This document shows positions 9,533 through 18,861 of a stretch of 64,000 bases of DNA, piece after piece (position 1 is the first letter of the stretch; each line of letters opens with the position of its first letter). The stretch comes from Niallia taxi (GTDB lineage Bacteria; Bacillota; Bacilli; Bacillales; Cytobacillaceae), in contig NZ_RZTZ01000007.1 of assembly GCF_004005475.1 (NCBI RefSeq), positions 62,001 through 126,000 on the forward strand, given 5' to 3'. The translations under genes were made by a program, and so were the position numbers. Under the pieces are notes generated by a model, which was given only the letters and a program-made list of their open reading frames with translations, was not told the origin of the DNA and made no database searches.

Positions 9533-10987
9533 TTATTGCTGTGAGCCTTTCCAGTCATCAAATTGCTTTTGAATTTCTGTTAGTACCTTTTCCAATCCTG
9601 CTTCCTTCAATTTTTCATTGAATTTCGGCAAGTATTCTTCTGGGTCCACAGAGCCTGTTGCCAATGCTGGGTAGAATTCCTGTGAAATATTAGTAATCGC
9701 CGCAAGCTCTGAGCGCACTGGATCACTATTAAACTTAAATCCTAGTGACGGAGCTTTTACAGCAGAAGCGTTAAATTCCTTAAATTTCTCCCATTTATCC
9801 TTTGGATCATCTTTATATAAATCTAAGATAAAGTGATTTCCTAAAGAATACGATGGCATGTTATATCCGTCAATACGTGCCGGCAAATCTTCAATTGTGC
9901 CGTCATCATTCTTTTTGTAATGAGTTCCTTCAATTCCTTTATCGACAAGGTTGCGAAGATATGGGTCTGTATTAAGCAGTGTTAAAAACTCCATCGCTTT
10001 TTCAGGATTTTTTGATGTTGCAGAAATTGCCTGAATTGAACCAGATACAGAATCATTAATAATTGTCGGCTCTTCAGAAGGAACAGACACTACTTCATAC
10101 TTAGCAGAACGTGACCACAGTAAATCAGCATACGGCTGGGAACCGCCCATACGGACAAACCAGTTTTCCACATCCATCGGCCAGCTGTCTTTGCTTGTAG
10201 CTGCATCTTCTTTTAAGTAGCCTGCTTGATAGTACTTCCGCATTGTTTTATATTGCTGCATCGCATCATCCGTATCAAATGGATTAATAACCTTGTCTGT
10301 GTCTCCTTCAAACGGGAAGGCAAAAGGCATTTCATTATTAACAACATAGTCATAACGTAATGGTGCTTTAAATGTTGCCATCGGTGTGATTCCAGGTTCA
10401 TTTTCTTTGATTGTTTTCAGCATTGGTTCAAGGTCTTGCAATGTTTTAACCTTTGAAAGATCAAAACCATATTCGTCTGCAAGACGTTTGTTAAATGTAT
10501 AAACATCTTGTCTGGCAACCTCTTTGTTTGCAGGGATACCATAAAGTTTTCCGTCGACCTTATTTCCTTCCAGCAAATCAGGATTGATTACGTCTTTAAG
10601 TGCTTTACCTTCCTTTTCTAACAGATCATCAACAGCTAAAAATGCACCCTTTTGGGCATTCTGAACGTAAGCGGTACCATTTGTAAAGATAATATCAAAC
10701 GATTCACCTGAATTAATCATCACCTGTGATTTTTGGTCCCAATCACCCCAGTCAATTTGCGTCATTTTGACTGTAGCGTTGATTTTTTCTTTTGTGTATT
10801 TATTCACTTCTTCAAAAACTTTATCGGTATCCTTTTGTGGTGTTCCAATCGTGTACCATTTGATTTCATATGGCTTGTCACCATCAGCACCGCTACCATC
10901 TGTAGAACTATCCTTACTACAGGCAGACAGAATTGCTCCAGCTGCCAAAACGGATGCTAGCATAAGACCTAATTTCTTCTTCTTCAT
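9533..10987 (-). CDS. Extracellular solute-binding lipoprotein 2 (LplA-like paralogue)
   Basis: A 484-residue lipoprotein with signal peptide MKKKKLGLMLASVLAAG and lipobox ILSAC. It is a tandem paralogue of the protein at 7867-9321: long identical blocks run through both, with differences scattered (for example SGESFDIIFTNG against SGEEFDIIFTFG). AGAGGG lies upstream of the ATG. It directly follows the permease at 11009-11992 (21 bases), as expected for permease-permease-binding protein order. The two copies may bind different glycan forms or may be a recent dosage duplication. Confidence 0.92.
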   Translation of the reverse strand: MKKKKLGLMLASVLAAGAILSACSKDSSTDGSGADGDKPYEIKWYTIGTPQKDTDKVFEEVNKYTKEKINATVKMTQIDWGDWDQKSQVMINSGESFDIIFTNGTAYVQNAQKGAFLAVDDLLEKEGKALKDVINPDLLEGNKVDGKLYGIPANKEVARQDVYTFNKRLADEYGFDLSKVKTLQDLEPMLKTIKENEPGITPMATFKAPLRYDYVVNNEMPFAFPFEGDTDKVINPFDTDDAMQQYKTMRKYYQAGYLKEDAATSKDSWPMDVENWFVRMGGSQPYADLLWSRSAKYEVVSVPSEEPTIINDSVSGSIQAISATSKNPEKAMEFLTLLNTDPYLRNLVDKGIEGTHYKKNDDGTIEDLPARIDGYNMPSYSLGNHFILDLYKDDPKDKWEKFKEFNASAVKAPSLGFKFNSDPVRSELAAITNISQEFYPALATGSVDPEEYLPKFNEKLKEAGLEKVLTEIQKQFDDWKGSQQ

Positions 10988-11008
10988 CGCTTTTCCCTCT
11001 TTCTATGA

Positions 11009-11992
11009 TTATTCTTTAACGCCACCAATTGTCAGTCCACTAATAAAGTACTTTTGGAAAAATGGATAGGAGACTGCAATTGGCAATGTGGCGATTACTA
11101 CCATTGCCATTTTGGCTGATTCTTGCGGTATCGTATCGAATAAACTTTTCTGCAGGATGGCAACATCCATATTTTTTCTCATAAATTCAAGGTTTGCCTC
11201 TATTTTCATGAGTAAAGCCTGGAGCGGAACGAGATTGGGGTTATCTATATACAGCAATGCTGTAAACCAATCATTCCAATAGCCTAGTGTACTAAACAGG
11301 GCTATTGTGGCAATTCCCGGTAAGGAAAGCGGGAAGATGATTTGAAAGAATATTCTCCATTCACTTGCCCCATCCATTCTTGCAGATTCTAAAATGGATT
11401 CAGAAACAGACTTCAGAAAGAAAGTTCTCATGATGATAATGTAAAAGGCGTTCATAGCAAGCGGTAAAATCAAAGCCCATATCGAATTCTTTAGATGCAA
11501 AAATTGTGTGACAACGATATATGTCGGCACGAGCCCGCCGCTGAACAGCATCGTGAAAAAAGCAAGAAATGTGAAGAATCTTCGATATTTAAATTGAGGT
11601 CTTGAGATTGCATAGGCATAAAAGGTTATCATAAATACACTGATGACAGTCCCCAAAATGGTTACAAGGATTGTAACACCATATGAGCGGAATAATGCTT
11701 CCTTCATACCCCATAAATACCTATATGCATCGATACTCCATTCCTTTGGAATAAGCTCAAAACCATTTCTTACAATGCTTTCCTCTCCTGTAAAGGAAAT
11801 GATAATAACATATATAAAAGGAAAGACACATGAAAACGCGAGGATTCCAAGCAGTACACTAATTACGGCATTAGCTGCCGGATGTAGGGCATGCGGATCC
11901 CGAAACTTTTTGGAGAAGTTAGTCTTTCCCTTTTTTATTCCTTGTGTGGAGGCTATTTCAAGCGTTGATTCTGTTTGGTCTAGTTTTGGCAT
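11009..11992 (-). CDS. Carbohydrate ABC transporter permease (LplC/MalG type)
   Basis: A 327-residue inner membrane permease. Six hydrophobic segments start near residue 37 (VISVLLGILAFSCVFPFIYVI). The cytoplasmic EAA loop reads ESARMDGASEWRIFFQIIFPL, the contact site for the shared ATPase. A polar N-terminal tail of about 35 residues precedes the first helix. The gene follows its partner permease by 48 bases. The ribosome site for the ATG at 11992 is poor: a GGGAGG stands about 25 bases upstream, and I found no better in-frame start. Confidence 0.9.
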   Translation of the reverse strand: MPKLDQTESTLEIASTQGIKKGKTNFSKKFRDPHALHPAANAVISVLLGILAFSCVFPFIYVIIISFTGEESIVRNGFELIPKEWSIDAYRYLWGMKEALFRSYGVTILVTILGTVISVFMITFYAYAISRPQFKYRRFFTFLAFFTMLFSGGLVPTYIVVTQFLHLKNSIWALILPLAMNAFYIIIMRTFFLKSVSESILESARMDGASEWRIFFQIIFPLSLPGIATIALFSTLGYWNDWFTALLYIDNPNLVPLQALLMKIEANLEFMRKNMDVAILQKSLFDTIPQESAKMAMVVIATLPIAVSYPFFQKYFISGLTIGGVKE

Positions 11993-12040
11993 ATATTTAG
12001 CCGCAGGGCGACTTTTCCTCCCTTCATAAAGAAATGAATG

Positions 12041-12970
12041 TTAAAACAGTGCACTTTCCTCATCTACTTTACGCACAATATAGTTAGTAATCATAACGAG
12101 GATAAATCCAACTGCCGATTGATAAAGACCAGCTGCCGTACTCATCCCGATATCCCCTAAATTCATGAGTCCTCGGTAAACAAATGTATCAATAACGTTT
12201 GTTACCCCATACAAGGAACCTGAATCTCTTGGAACTTGATAAAACAATCCGAAGTCGGAGTTGAAAATGCGGCCAATATTCATGATTGTTAAGATAATCA
12301 TTAACGGCTTAAGCATTGGTAAAGTAACATGTTTTATCTGTTTCCATTTCGAAGCACCGTCTATCATTGCTGCCTCATAATATGTTTTGTCAATCCCGAC
12401 AATGGAGGCTAAGTAAACGATACTTCCGTACCCCACACCCTTCCAAATGCTCATGATGACCAGAATAAACGGCCAATATTTCGACTCGTTATACCAAGAA
12501 ACAGGGTCAGCATTAAACCACCCAAGAATCATATTTAACAAGCCATGCTCTGTACTCAAAAACGTGAAAACAAAGTAACTGCCGATAACCCATGAAATAA
12601 AATGAGGAAACAGAATAGACGTCTGGTAGACCTTTGACAGCCTTTTATTAATTAACTCATTGAGCAGGACCGCTGTTGCAACTGCAGTCACTAACCCCAA
12701 TACAATAAAGACAAGATTATAGAGTATGGTATTTCTTGTGATAATCCAAGCATCATTAGTACTGAATAGATAGGTAAAGTTGTCAAAGCCAACCCATTCA
12801 CTGTTTATGACGCTTGCAAAAAAGCCATCAGGATCTATTCGGAACTTTTTAAAAGCCAGCACTTGCCCGAACATCGGAAGATAGGAAAATAACAGCAGCC
12901 AAATTGTTCCTGGTAAAACCATAAGCAGCCAGATTCGATTTTTATATAGGTCTTTTAATACACTTTTCAT
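12041..12970 (-). CDS. Carbohydrate ABC transporter permease (LplB/UgpA type)
   Basis: A 309-residue permease, first gene of the transporter operon. Six membrane segments run from WLLMVLPGTIWLLLFSYLP to FILVMITNYIV; the EAA loop is YYEAAMIDGASKWKQIKHVT. GGGGGGAGGG precedes the ATG. It pairs with the permease at 11009-11992 and the two binding lipoproteins to form an oligosaccharide importer. No ATP-binding subunit is encoded in the locus, so an MsmX-type shared ATPase elsewhere is expected. Confidence 0.92.
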   Translation of the reverse strand: MKSVLKDLYKNRIWLLMVLPGTIWLLLFSYLPMFGQVLAFKKFRIDPDGFFASVINSEWVGFDNFTYLFSTNDAWIITRNTILYNLVFIVLGLVTAVATAVLLNELINKRLSKVYQTSILFPHFISWVIGSYFVFTFLSTEHGLLNMILGWFNADPVSWYNESKYWPFILVIMSIWKGVGYGSIVYLASIVGIDKTYYEAAMIDGASKWKQIKHVTLPMLKPLMIILTIMNIGRIFNSDFGLFYQVPRDSGSLYGVTNVIDTFVYRGLMNLGDIGMSTAAGLYQSAVGFILVMITNYIVRKVDEESALF

Positions 12971-12992
12971 ATTTTCCCTCCCCCCGCTATTA

Positions 12993-13022
12993 ATGTAAGC
13001 ACTTACATATTCTTATTTTATA
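12993..13022 (-). promoter_or_regulatory. -10-like hexamer plus cre-like palindrome before the ABC operon
   Basis: Minus-strand TATAAA (13022-13017) is followed eight bases later by ATGTAAGTGCTTACAT (13008-12993), TGTAAG and CTTACA arms around two bases. It differs from the cre consensus at one central base and resembles the amylase operator core TGTAAGCGTTAACA. The expected -35 position reads ACTATC, a poor match. Position at the likely start site suggests repression by CcpA. Confidence 0.55.
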
Positions 13023-13120
13023 GGGAAAATTGTTTTAAGGATAGTTGACTAATTTAGGATTAAGTGCAAAAATCTAAGAATTTTTAAAAAATTATTCATT
13101 AAATAGACAATATAACACAA

Positions 13121-13154
13121 AAATGGCCGGCTTTTGTGCTCATGCCGGCCATTT
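13121..13154 (-). terminator. Terminator of the mannosidase operon
   Basis: AAATGGCCGGC (13121-13131) and GCCGGCCATTT (13144-13154) form a perfect 11-bp GC-rich stem just after the stop of the GH38 gene. The following minus-strand bases are T-rich but interrupted (TTGTGTTATATT). Confidence 0.8.
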
Positions 13155-13162
13155 CTATGCAT

Positions 13163-16100
13163 TTATAAAATTCTAAAGGTTTTAATCTCATATGGCTTGA
13201 TGTCAAACTTAATAGGAGTAACAGCATATTCTCCAATCGGTTCCTCCATCAAATCCGTTTCAACCCAAGACGAATTGTTCTTTAAGACATTTAGTGTCAC
13301 ATTGCCTCTTCGCCCTTCGTATTCATGCAGACGAATAATCATTCCGTTGCCATCGTATGCTGGTTTAATTGCATCTATCCAAACATGATTGGCATCCACT
13401 TCTAAAAAGGACGCTTCTTTCGTCTCTGTACCTGCAAATACCTTTACAGGGTCGTTCAAATCATATGCTTTCTCCACGGTCCTTGCTTCGCGCCAATCAC
13501 CAATATGAGGGTAAAGTGAATACACAAACGAATGTGTCCCTTGATCTGCATGGGGATCTGGATGTATGGCTGCTTTCAGCAACGTAATTCGCATCGTATT
13601 TTCTTTAATGTCATAGCCATATTTAGAATCATTCAGCAGACTAATCCCATAATCCGGCTCTGACAGGTCTGCCCACTGATGGCCGACCGTCTCAAATTTA
13701 GCCATATCCCAGCTAGTATTCCAATGGGTTGGTCGCTTCACATTGCCAAATTGTATATCATAGGTTGCCTCTGTTGCACGAATATCAACAGGGAATGCAC
13801 TTTTCAGTAATTTGCGCTTTTCATGCCAATTTACCGTTGTTTCGAAATCAATTCGACGGTCATTGTGATAAAAAACGATGCGCTGGGAAATGTCAGAATG
13901 GTGATAGGACCACTTCGCATGAATAGCAAACGACAGTTCAGCATTTTCGACTACCTCAAACACATCTAAATGACGGATTTCTTCCATTTTTTCTTGATAA
14001 AAGATATCAATATCCCAAGCATCATGGGCGAGCGGCTTATCCTCAAATATTTGCAGCACATTTCCCTTTTGACCACTGCTAAGCACTTGGCGGTTTGCCT
14101 CCTTATCAAACATGGACGTTATTTGACCATACTCGTTCCACGCAACTGTATAATACTGTGTTTCTAGTTTTCGATTTTGATAGGAGAAGTTCGATTTTTT
14201 CTCCGGAACTGTTTCCTCCTCAAAATATAAGTTCATTGCACCAAAGGATGGCAGGTTATTAACCTCGATCATCCAGCCATTATTTTGTTTTTGCTGTGGC
14301 AAGATGTCTCCATTGCTGTTTTTCCAAATACCTTCCTTAACACCGGGAATGGAAGGGATTGTTACATTTCTTTTTCCAAAGCTTCCGGCTGCATTAACTA
14401 ACACAACAGAGCGGTCATTCTTCACCATATTTTTTTCCATAATACTGCTTTCCAAATTCTGAACTATCTCTCGCGCTTCTTTGTATTCTTCTCTAGCATC
14501 CTCATACACTTCATGGATGGAGGAGCCAGGAATAATGTCATGAAATTGATTGCGCAAGATGATTTTCCAGCCATCATTAAGTTCTTCCCTTCCGTACCAC
14601 TGACCACTTTCAGAAAGCCAAGCTGTCAGGAATTCGGCTCGTCTGTATGACAGCTCTAATTTCCGATTCATCTGCTTCATAAATGCCTGGCTCGTATAGG
14701 TACCACGATGATATTCCAGGTATAGCTCACCATCCCATTTATGAATATAGCCATCCGATTCCACAACATTTTGGTGCAGCTTTTCAAAAAATTCTCCTGC
14801 TGTCGATGTTTTCACATTCGGCATACCTGGCAGCTTATCAAAGCGTCTGCGCATTTCCAGCATATGCCGATTAACGCCGCCGCCACCATCACCGTAGCCA
14901 TAGGAAAGAAGCAAGTCCTTCGATAATTCCTTGTCTCTGTACCCTTTCCAAGCACCACTTACTGTTTTCGCTGTTATAAAGCCATTATACGTATAAAACC
15001 AAGAATCGGCAGAATTCCACGGCTCTGGTGTAGTAATGAAATGTGTTAAAATTTCCGTTCCATCCATCCCTTTCCAATAAAAGGTATCATGAGGCATTCG
15101 ATTATACTGATTCCAGCTGATTTTCGTCGTCATCATTGTTTTGATACCCGATTTTATTAAAATCTGCGGCAATGCCCAGCTATAGCCGAACACATCTGGC
15201 AGCCATAAGTATTCACAGTCAACACCAAACTCTTCTTTGAAATAATTTTTGCCGTGGAGAATTTGGCGGACAAGTGATTCTCCGCTCGGAATATTACAAT
15301 CTGCCTCCAGCCACATCGCCCCGCCAGCTTCCCATTTGCCCTCTGCAACTCTTTCTTTGATTTGAGCATAAATATCTGGATAATCGCATTTCAGATAGTC
15401 ATAGAGCTGAGGCTGTGTTTGCAGGAATAAGTAATCAGGGAACTGTTTCATCAAATGCAATACCGTTGAGAAGGAACGAGCAGATTTCTCCCTCGTATTC
15501 TTTAGGCGCCAAAGCCATGCCACATCAATATGGGTATGACCGACAGTATGGATCGTGATATCAGAGGTTTTAGAGATGGACTGCAGCGCCTCAGTAACAC
15601 TTTCGTCTGCCGCATAACAAGACTGGTAAAACTCATTGCTGCCTGGCTCTGTCCAATTAATTTGCTTAAGGCCATCAGAAATCAATTTTTTTAAAATCGT
15701 ATAAGCCGAGTCAGATTCACTTGTTTCTGTCAGCACCTCAAATGCCGCTAAAAGTGTATAATATAAGTTATCTACACGGCGATCTAGCCAACCGATTCCA
15801 GCACTTTCGAGCTTAAATTCATTTTGAACAGGGACACCTCCCCCTTCAAGCCCTGACCAAAGCCGGAAATCTAATTCGATCGGTCCTTTTGCTGTTTCTT
15901 CATCAAACAGTACCTCTTCATGATTGGAATCCACGCCTTGATAAGGTTTGCCATTAACAAATAACAAGGATTCAAAGCCGGAATTATTACCGCCGCCAGT
16001 TTTTCCAAAGGAAAAGAGACCTGCCACCTGCTGATCGGCATATGGCAAATGAGTATCGATCTCTGCATGAAGCCAAAGATAACGATCTCGTCCTTTCCAA

Positions 16101-16270
16101 TAGTCACCGATTTTCATAGTATTTTGACTTTCATAGCTTGTTGGCGGATAAGCACCTATTTCTCCATTATCCTCCTGTATGTGAAATGAAGTGATATCTG
16201 TAAAATCTCTATAGCGGTAACCTGCCAATTCCTTTATGCGCTCTTCAAATTTTCTTTCTATTAAAAACAT
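13163..16270 (-). CDS. GH38 alpha-mannosidase, large cytosolic type
   Basis: A 1035-residue alpha-mannosidase without signal peptide, resembling the MAN2C1/vacuolar class with a long N-terminal domain of about 235 residues. Zinc-site residues lie in VGHTHIDVAWLW (His245, His247, Asp249) and the nucleophile Asp359 in LWLPDVFGYSWALP. The ATG at 16270 has AGGGG eight bases upstream and is preferred to a GTG three codons earlier. It ends the operon 24 bases after GH20 and is followed by a terminator. Probable task: trimming alpha-1,2/1,3-linked mannose from imported glycans. It differs strongly from the second GH38 at 20190-22895, so the two likely have different linkage preference. Confidence 0.92.
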   Translation of the reverse strand: MFLIERKFEERIKELAGYRYRDFTDITSFHIQEDNGEIGAYPPTSYESQNTMKIGDYWKGRDRYLWLHAEIDTHLPYADQQVAGLFSFGKTGGGNNSGFESLLFVNGKPYQGVDSNHEEVLFDEETAKGPIELDFRLWSGLEGGGVPVQNEFKLESAGIGWLDRRVDNLYYTLLAAFEVLTETSESDSAYTILKKLISDGLKQINWTEPGSNEFYQSCYAADESVTEALQSISKTSDITIHTVGHTHIDVAWLWRLKNTREKSARSFSTVLHLMKQFPDYLFLQTQPQLYDYLKCDYPDIYAQIKERVAEGKWEAGGAMWLEADCNIPSGESLVRQILHGKNYFKEEFGVDCEYLWLPDVFGYSWALPQILIKSGIKTMMTTKISWNQYNRMPHDTFYWKGMDGTEILTHFITTPEPWNSADSWFYTYNGFITAKTVSGAWKGYRDKELSKDLLLSYGYGDGGGGVNRHMLEMRRRFDKLPGMPNVKTSTAGEFFEKLHQNVVESDGYIHKWDGELYLEYHRGTYTSQAFMKQMNRKLELSYRRAEFLTAWLSESGQWYGREELNDGWKIILRNQFHDIIPGSSIHEVYEDAREEYKEAREIVQNLESSIMEKNMVKNDRSVVLVNAAGSFGKRNVTIPSIPGVKEGIWKNSNGDILPQQKQNNGWMIEVNNLPSFGAMNLYFEEETVPEKKSNFSYQNRKLETQYYTVAWNEYGQITSMFDKEANRQVLSSGQKGNVLQIFEDKPLAHDAWDIDIFYQEKMEEIRHLDVFEVVENAELSFAIHAKWSYHHSDISQRIVFYHNDRRIDFETTVNWHEKRKLLKSAFPVDIRATEATYDIQFGNVKRPTHWNTSWDMAKFETVGHQWADLSEPDYGISLLNDSKYGYDIKENTMRITLLKAAIHPDPHADQGTHSFVYSLYPHIGDWREARTVEKAYDLNDPVKVFAGTETKEASFLEVDANHVWIDAIKPAYDGNGMIIRLHEYEGRRGNVTLNVLKNNSSWVETDLMEEPIGEYAVTPIKFDIKPYEIKTFRIL

Positions 16271-16294
16271 ATTTTTCACCCCTACATAACAAGA

Positions 16295-18175
16295 TTAAAT
16301 GGAAAAGCTCCCGGCAGTGACAATACGATGATAAACATTGCCGCCCACTATTCCATCAGCCATTTCCCATGGTCCTTCATGCTTCAGTCGTACCTCCTCT
16401 AACTCGTCTATGAAGGAAATCGTCCCATTAATCCACTCCTGCAATCGGAATTTAGTGGAAGCGATGCGAGCCAAAACACCGCCATAACGAACATCCATTA
16501 CTTCCCAGCCAAATGGCTTGTTTGCCTGAAACCAAAGACTGCGATGCTTTTGTCTTAACAGGTCAACATTCGCACTTATTTTATCCAAAATAAGCAGTAG
16601 TGCTTTCATCTCTTCATAATCTTTCTGCTCATATGCCGCTTTCACTTGAATTCCAATTTCGGCTTTATCTGCTAAAACCGCAGCAAGCTGTTCATAAAAG
16701 TTAAATAAAGCTTCCCAGCTCGGATTCTTCTGTTTGCCTTTGTTGAGCATTTCCCATACACGCTGATAATGCTTTCCAAGAGATAAGCCGCGAATATTCT
16801 CATCATATAAGCCTATTAAAATATCTTGATAAAGGAGCACTTTTGACGTCATCGAGCTATTCAAGTTATCTTCCATAACACCAGGTGTTTCATCTAATAA
16901 TTTGAAATGCATAAAATCCTCAAAATTCCCTTCACCGCAAAAGGCAAAACGCTCTGCTACTTCATCCATCGTCACACCATTACGGTAAGTATGCTCGGCA
17001 AATAATTGCAGTAGCGGATAAGCAGTTGAAATCGGTGTTTCTGCCCCATTATCCCCCCATAATGTCACAAAGATTTCATCAATCCCTTCCTTTTTACAGG
17101 CAGCGAGTGCAGCATTTGTCGTTACAATCGCCTTGCCGTAGTTTGGCGCAAGTCCGTTCCAGGTCCATGCCCCTCCGGCAAAGATTGGCTTTGTACCAAG
17201 CAGCTTATGCTTTTGAAAATCCTTTTCATACACTTCCTGTTCCTTGCGGTAATAATTCCAATAAACATATTCCACATCAGGAATATTCCTTAGAATATCT
17301 TTCCGTATGTTGCCATCCTCATCCAAATACGGGCTGTTATCAGCAAACAAGGGAAAATACATATCGCTCCAAATCATTGGCTTTAGACCAAGCTTATTTG
17401 TAATCCCCACAACCTGCTTGAGATGACGGGTCATTAAATCAATATGGTGTTCATAGCCATGCTTCTCTAAATATTTCCCTAATCCGAGCTGAAATGTCTC
17501 ATCCATGCCGATATGAATCCGGTTCGTGCGAAATGGCTCGGATACAGCCTTAAGACAGTTTTCTAGGAACTCATAGGTTTTCGGTTCATCAACAAGGAGG
17601 ATATCGTCCGTATCCTTCATCGCAGAGGCATAGTTCCATTTAATGCCCTCCCGCATATGGCCTAGTGTTTGAATGCAAGGAATCATGTCAATGCCAAGCT
17701 TCTCCGCATATTGATCACACTCCTTGAGCTCCTTATGAGTGTATCTTCCACGCATATATCCAAAATAAGGATACTCCTTCACCTCATATGTATCCTCTGT
17801 ATAAAGCATTAGGGTATCTAGACCAATAAGCGCCATATGCTCCAGCAGCTTTTTCACCTCGTTAACTGTTGGCACCGCATTTCGCGATGCATCGAGCATG
17901 ACACCGCTCATAGTAAACTGCGGAGTCTCTTGTTTGTCGAACTCTTTGCTTTTTTGATAGTTTTCCAGCCATAATCCTAATGCCCGAAAAAAATGGATAG
18001 GCTTTTCAAACGAAATTTCACCTACACCACTTTTATTGGCAACCCTTAACGGTCCCTTCTGCTGCTTCACCTTAATTGGATAACCATTAGCACTCAGCTG
18101 CACCTTTAATCTTTTTGCCATATATTCAAGACCTGCAGCGACATTTTCTGTGTCACCTTTTAAGAACAGTTCCAC
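16295..18175 (-). CDS. GH20 beta-hexosaminidase (cytoplasmic, GH20C-like)
   Basis: A 626-residue exo-beta-N-acetylhexosaminidase. The catalytic pair is Asp225-Glu226 in HIGMDETFQLG; the barrel begins after FTMSGVMLDASRNAVP. No signal peptide is present, unlike chitin-degrading GH20 enzymes, which fits action on imported oligosaccharide, removing terminal GlcNAc or GalNAc. Start is a GTG at 18175 with AAGGAGG seven bases upstream. It lies 35 bases after DUF624 and 24 before GH38. Its presence suggests that complex or hybrid N-glycans, not only high-mannose ones, are used. Confidence 0.9.
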   Translation of the reverse strand: MELFLKGDTENVAAGLEYMAKRLKVQLSANGYPIKVKQQKGPLRVANKSGVGEISFEKPIHFFRALGLWLENYQKSKEFDKQETPQFTMSGVMLDASRNAVPTVNEVKKLLEHMALIGLDTLMLYTEDTYEVKEYPYFGYMRGRYTHKELKECDQYAEKLGIDMIPCIQTLGHMREGIKWNYASAMKDTDDILLVDEPKTYEFLENCLKAVSEPFRTNRIHIGMDETFQLGLGKYLEKHGYEHHIDLMTRHLKQVVGITNKLGLKPMIWSDMYFPLFADNSPYLDEDGNIRKDILRNIPDVEYVYWNYYRKEQEVYEKDFQKHKLLGTKPIFAGGAWTWNGLAPNYGKAIVTTNAALAACKKEGIDEIFVTLWGDNGAETPISTAYPLLQLFAEHTYRNGVTMDEVAERFAFCGEGNFEDFMHFKLLDETPGVMEDNLNSSMTSKVLLYQDILIGLYDENIRGLSLGKHYQRVWEMLNKGKQKNPSWEALFNFYEQLAAVLADKAEIGIQVKAAYEQKDYEEMKALLLILDKISANVDLLRQKHRSLWFQANKPFGWEVMDVRYGGVLARIASTKFRLQEWINGTISFIDELEEVRLKHEGPWEMADGIVGGNVYHRIVTAGSFSI

Positions 18176-18210
18176 AAGATTTCCTCCTTTTCATACAAGA
18201 GATATTTTGG

Positions 18211-18834
18211 TTAATACTGCTGTTGTAGCCTTTTTTCTAAAAAGGCAAATCTGCTGAGACAAACCTTCATCATCCAGAAGGCCGGGGCCACAGCAGAGAT
18301 AAACGGGATAAGACCGGGCATCTGATTTATGAGACTGCTAATCACAAAAAGGCCTGCAGCAATTCCTATTGTTGATGGTAAACTTGTTAGCGTGAACAGA
18401 AGCGATTGCTTGATATATTCCTTATTGGACAGCTCATAATGAACATAGACGGCAAAGAAATAGCACACAACCAATAATAAAAACAGCAGCATTATTGATA
18501 TTAGGATAGTGAGAAAGCTTGCAAGCATGCCGGACATAAAGCTATCAATAATTCTGAGATCCATATAAAGAAACAGGCCAATGCTATAAAAAACAAGGCC
18601 TATTCCATTTGTTCGCTTCCACTCCTTCACATACACTTGCTTAAACGTTTTCCATACAGGGAAATCCGATTCCTTCCTCAGCCATTTCCGGACTATCGTA
18701 AATAAGGCAACAGAAGCAGGGAAAAACCCTAAAACCCCTAATCCTAAGGCGGTAAAGGCTATCCAGCATAAATTGACAAAGATACCCCGCCATAACCATT
18801 CACAGCCAACAATCATCCAAGAGTCTTTTTTCAT
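18211..18834 (-). CDS. DUF624 (YesL-like) membrane protein
   Basis: A 207-residue membrane protein with about four to five helices and the DUF624 pattern (WRGIFVNLCWIAFTALGLGVLGFFPA near the N-terminus, then a conserved W-R-K-E linker). Members recur beside YesMN two-component systems and oligosaccharide ABC importers; their function is unknown. Here it is embedded between GH125 and GH20 in one operon, so it is expected to be co-expressed with glycan use, perhaps assisting the importer or sensor. No catalytic motif is visible. Confidence 0.82.
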   Translation of the reverse strand: MKKDSWMIVGCEWLWRGIFVNLCWIAFTALGLGVLGFFPASVALFTIVRKWLRKESDFPVWKTFKQVYVKEWKRTNGIGLVFYSIGLFLYMDLRIIDSFMSGMLASFLTILISIMLLFLLLVVCYFFAVYVHYELSNKEYIKQSLLFTLTSLPSTIGIAAGLFVISSLINQMPGLIPFISAVAPAFWMMKVCLSRFAFLEKRLQQQY

Positions 18835-18861
18835 TCGGCACCACCCTTTCTAAACAACAGC

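Noticed and set aside
13163-16270. Many overlapping frames of 60-100 codons on the opposite strand of the GH38, GH125 and SBP genes
   Set aside because: They lack ribosome sites, have unlikely composition and lie fully inside well-supported genes.
18211-18834. DUF624 protein as a third permease of the importer
   Set aside because: No EAA loop and the sequence follows the YesL pattern; two permeases already complete the importer.
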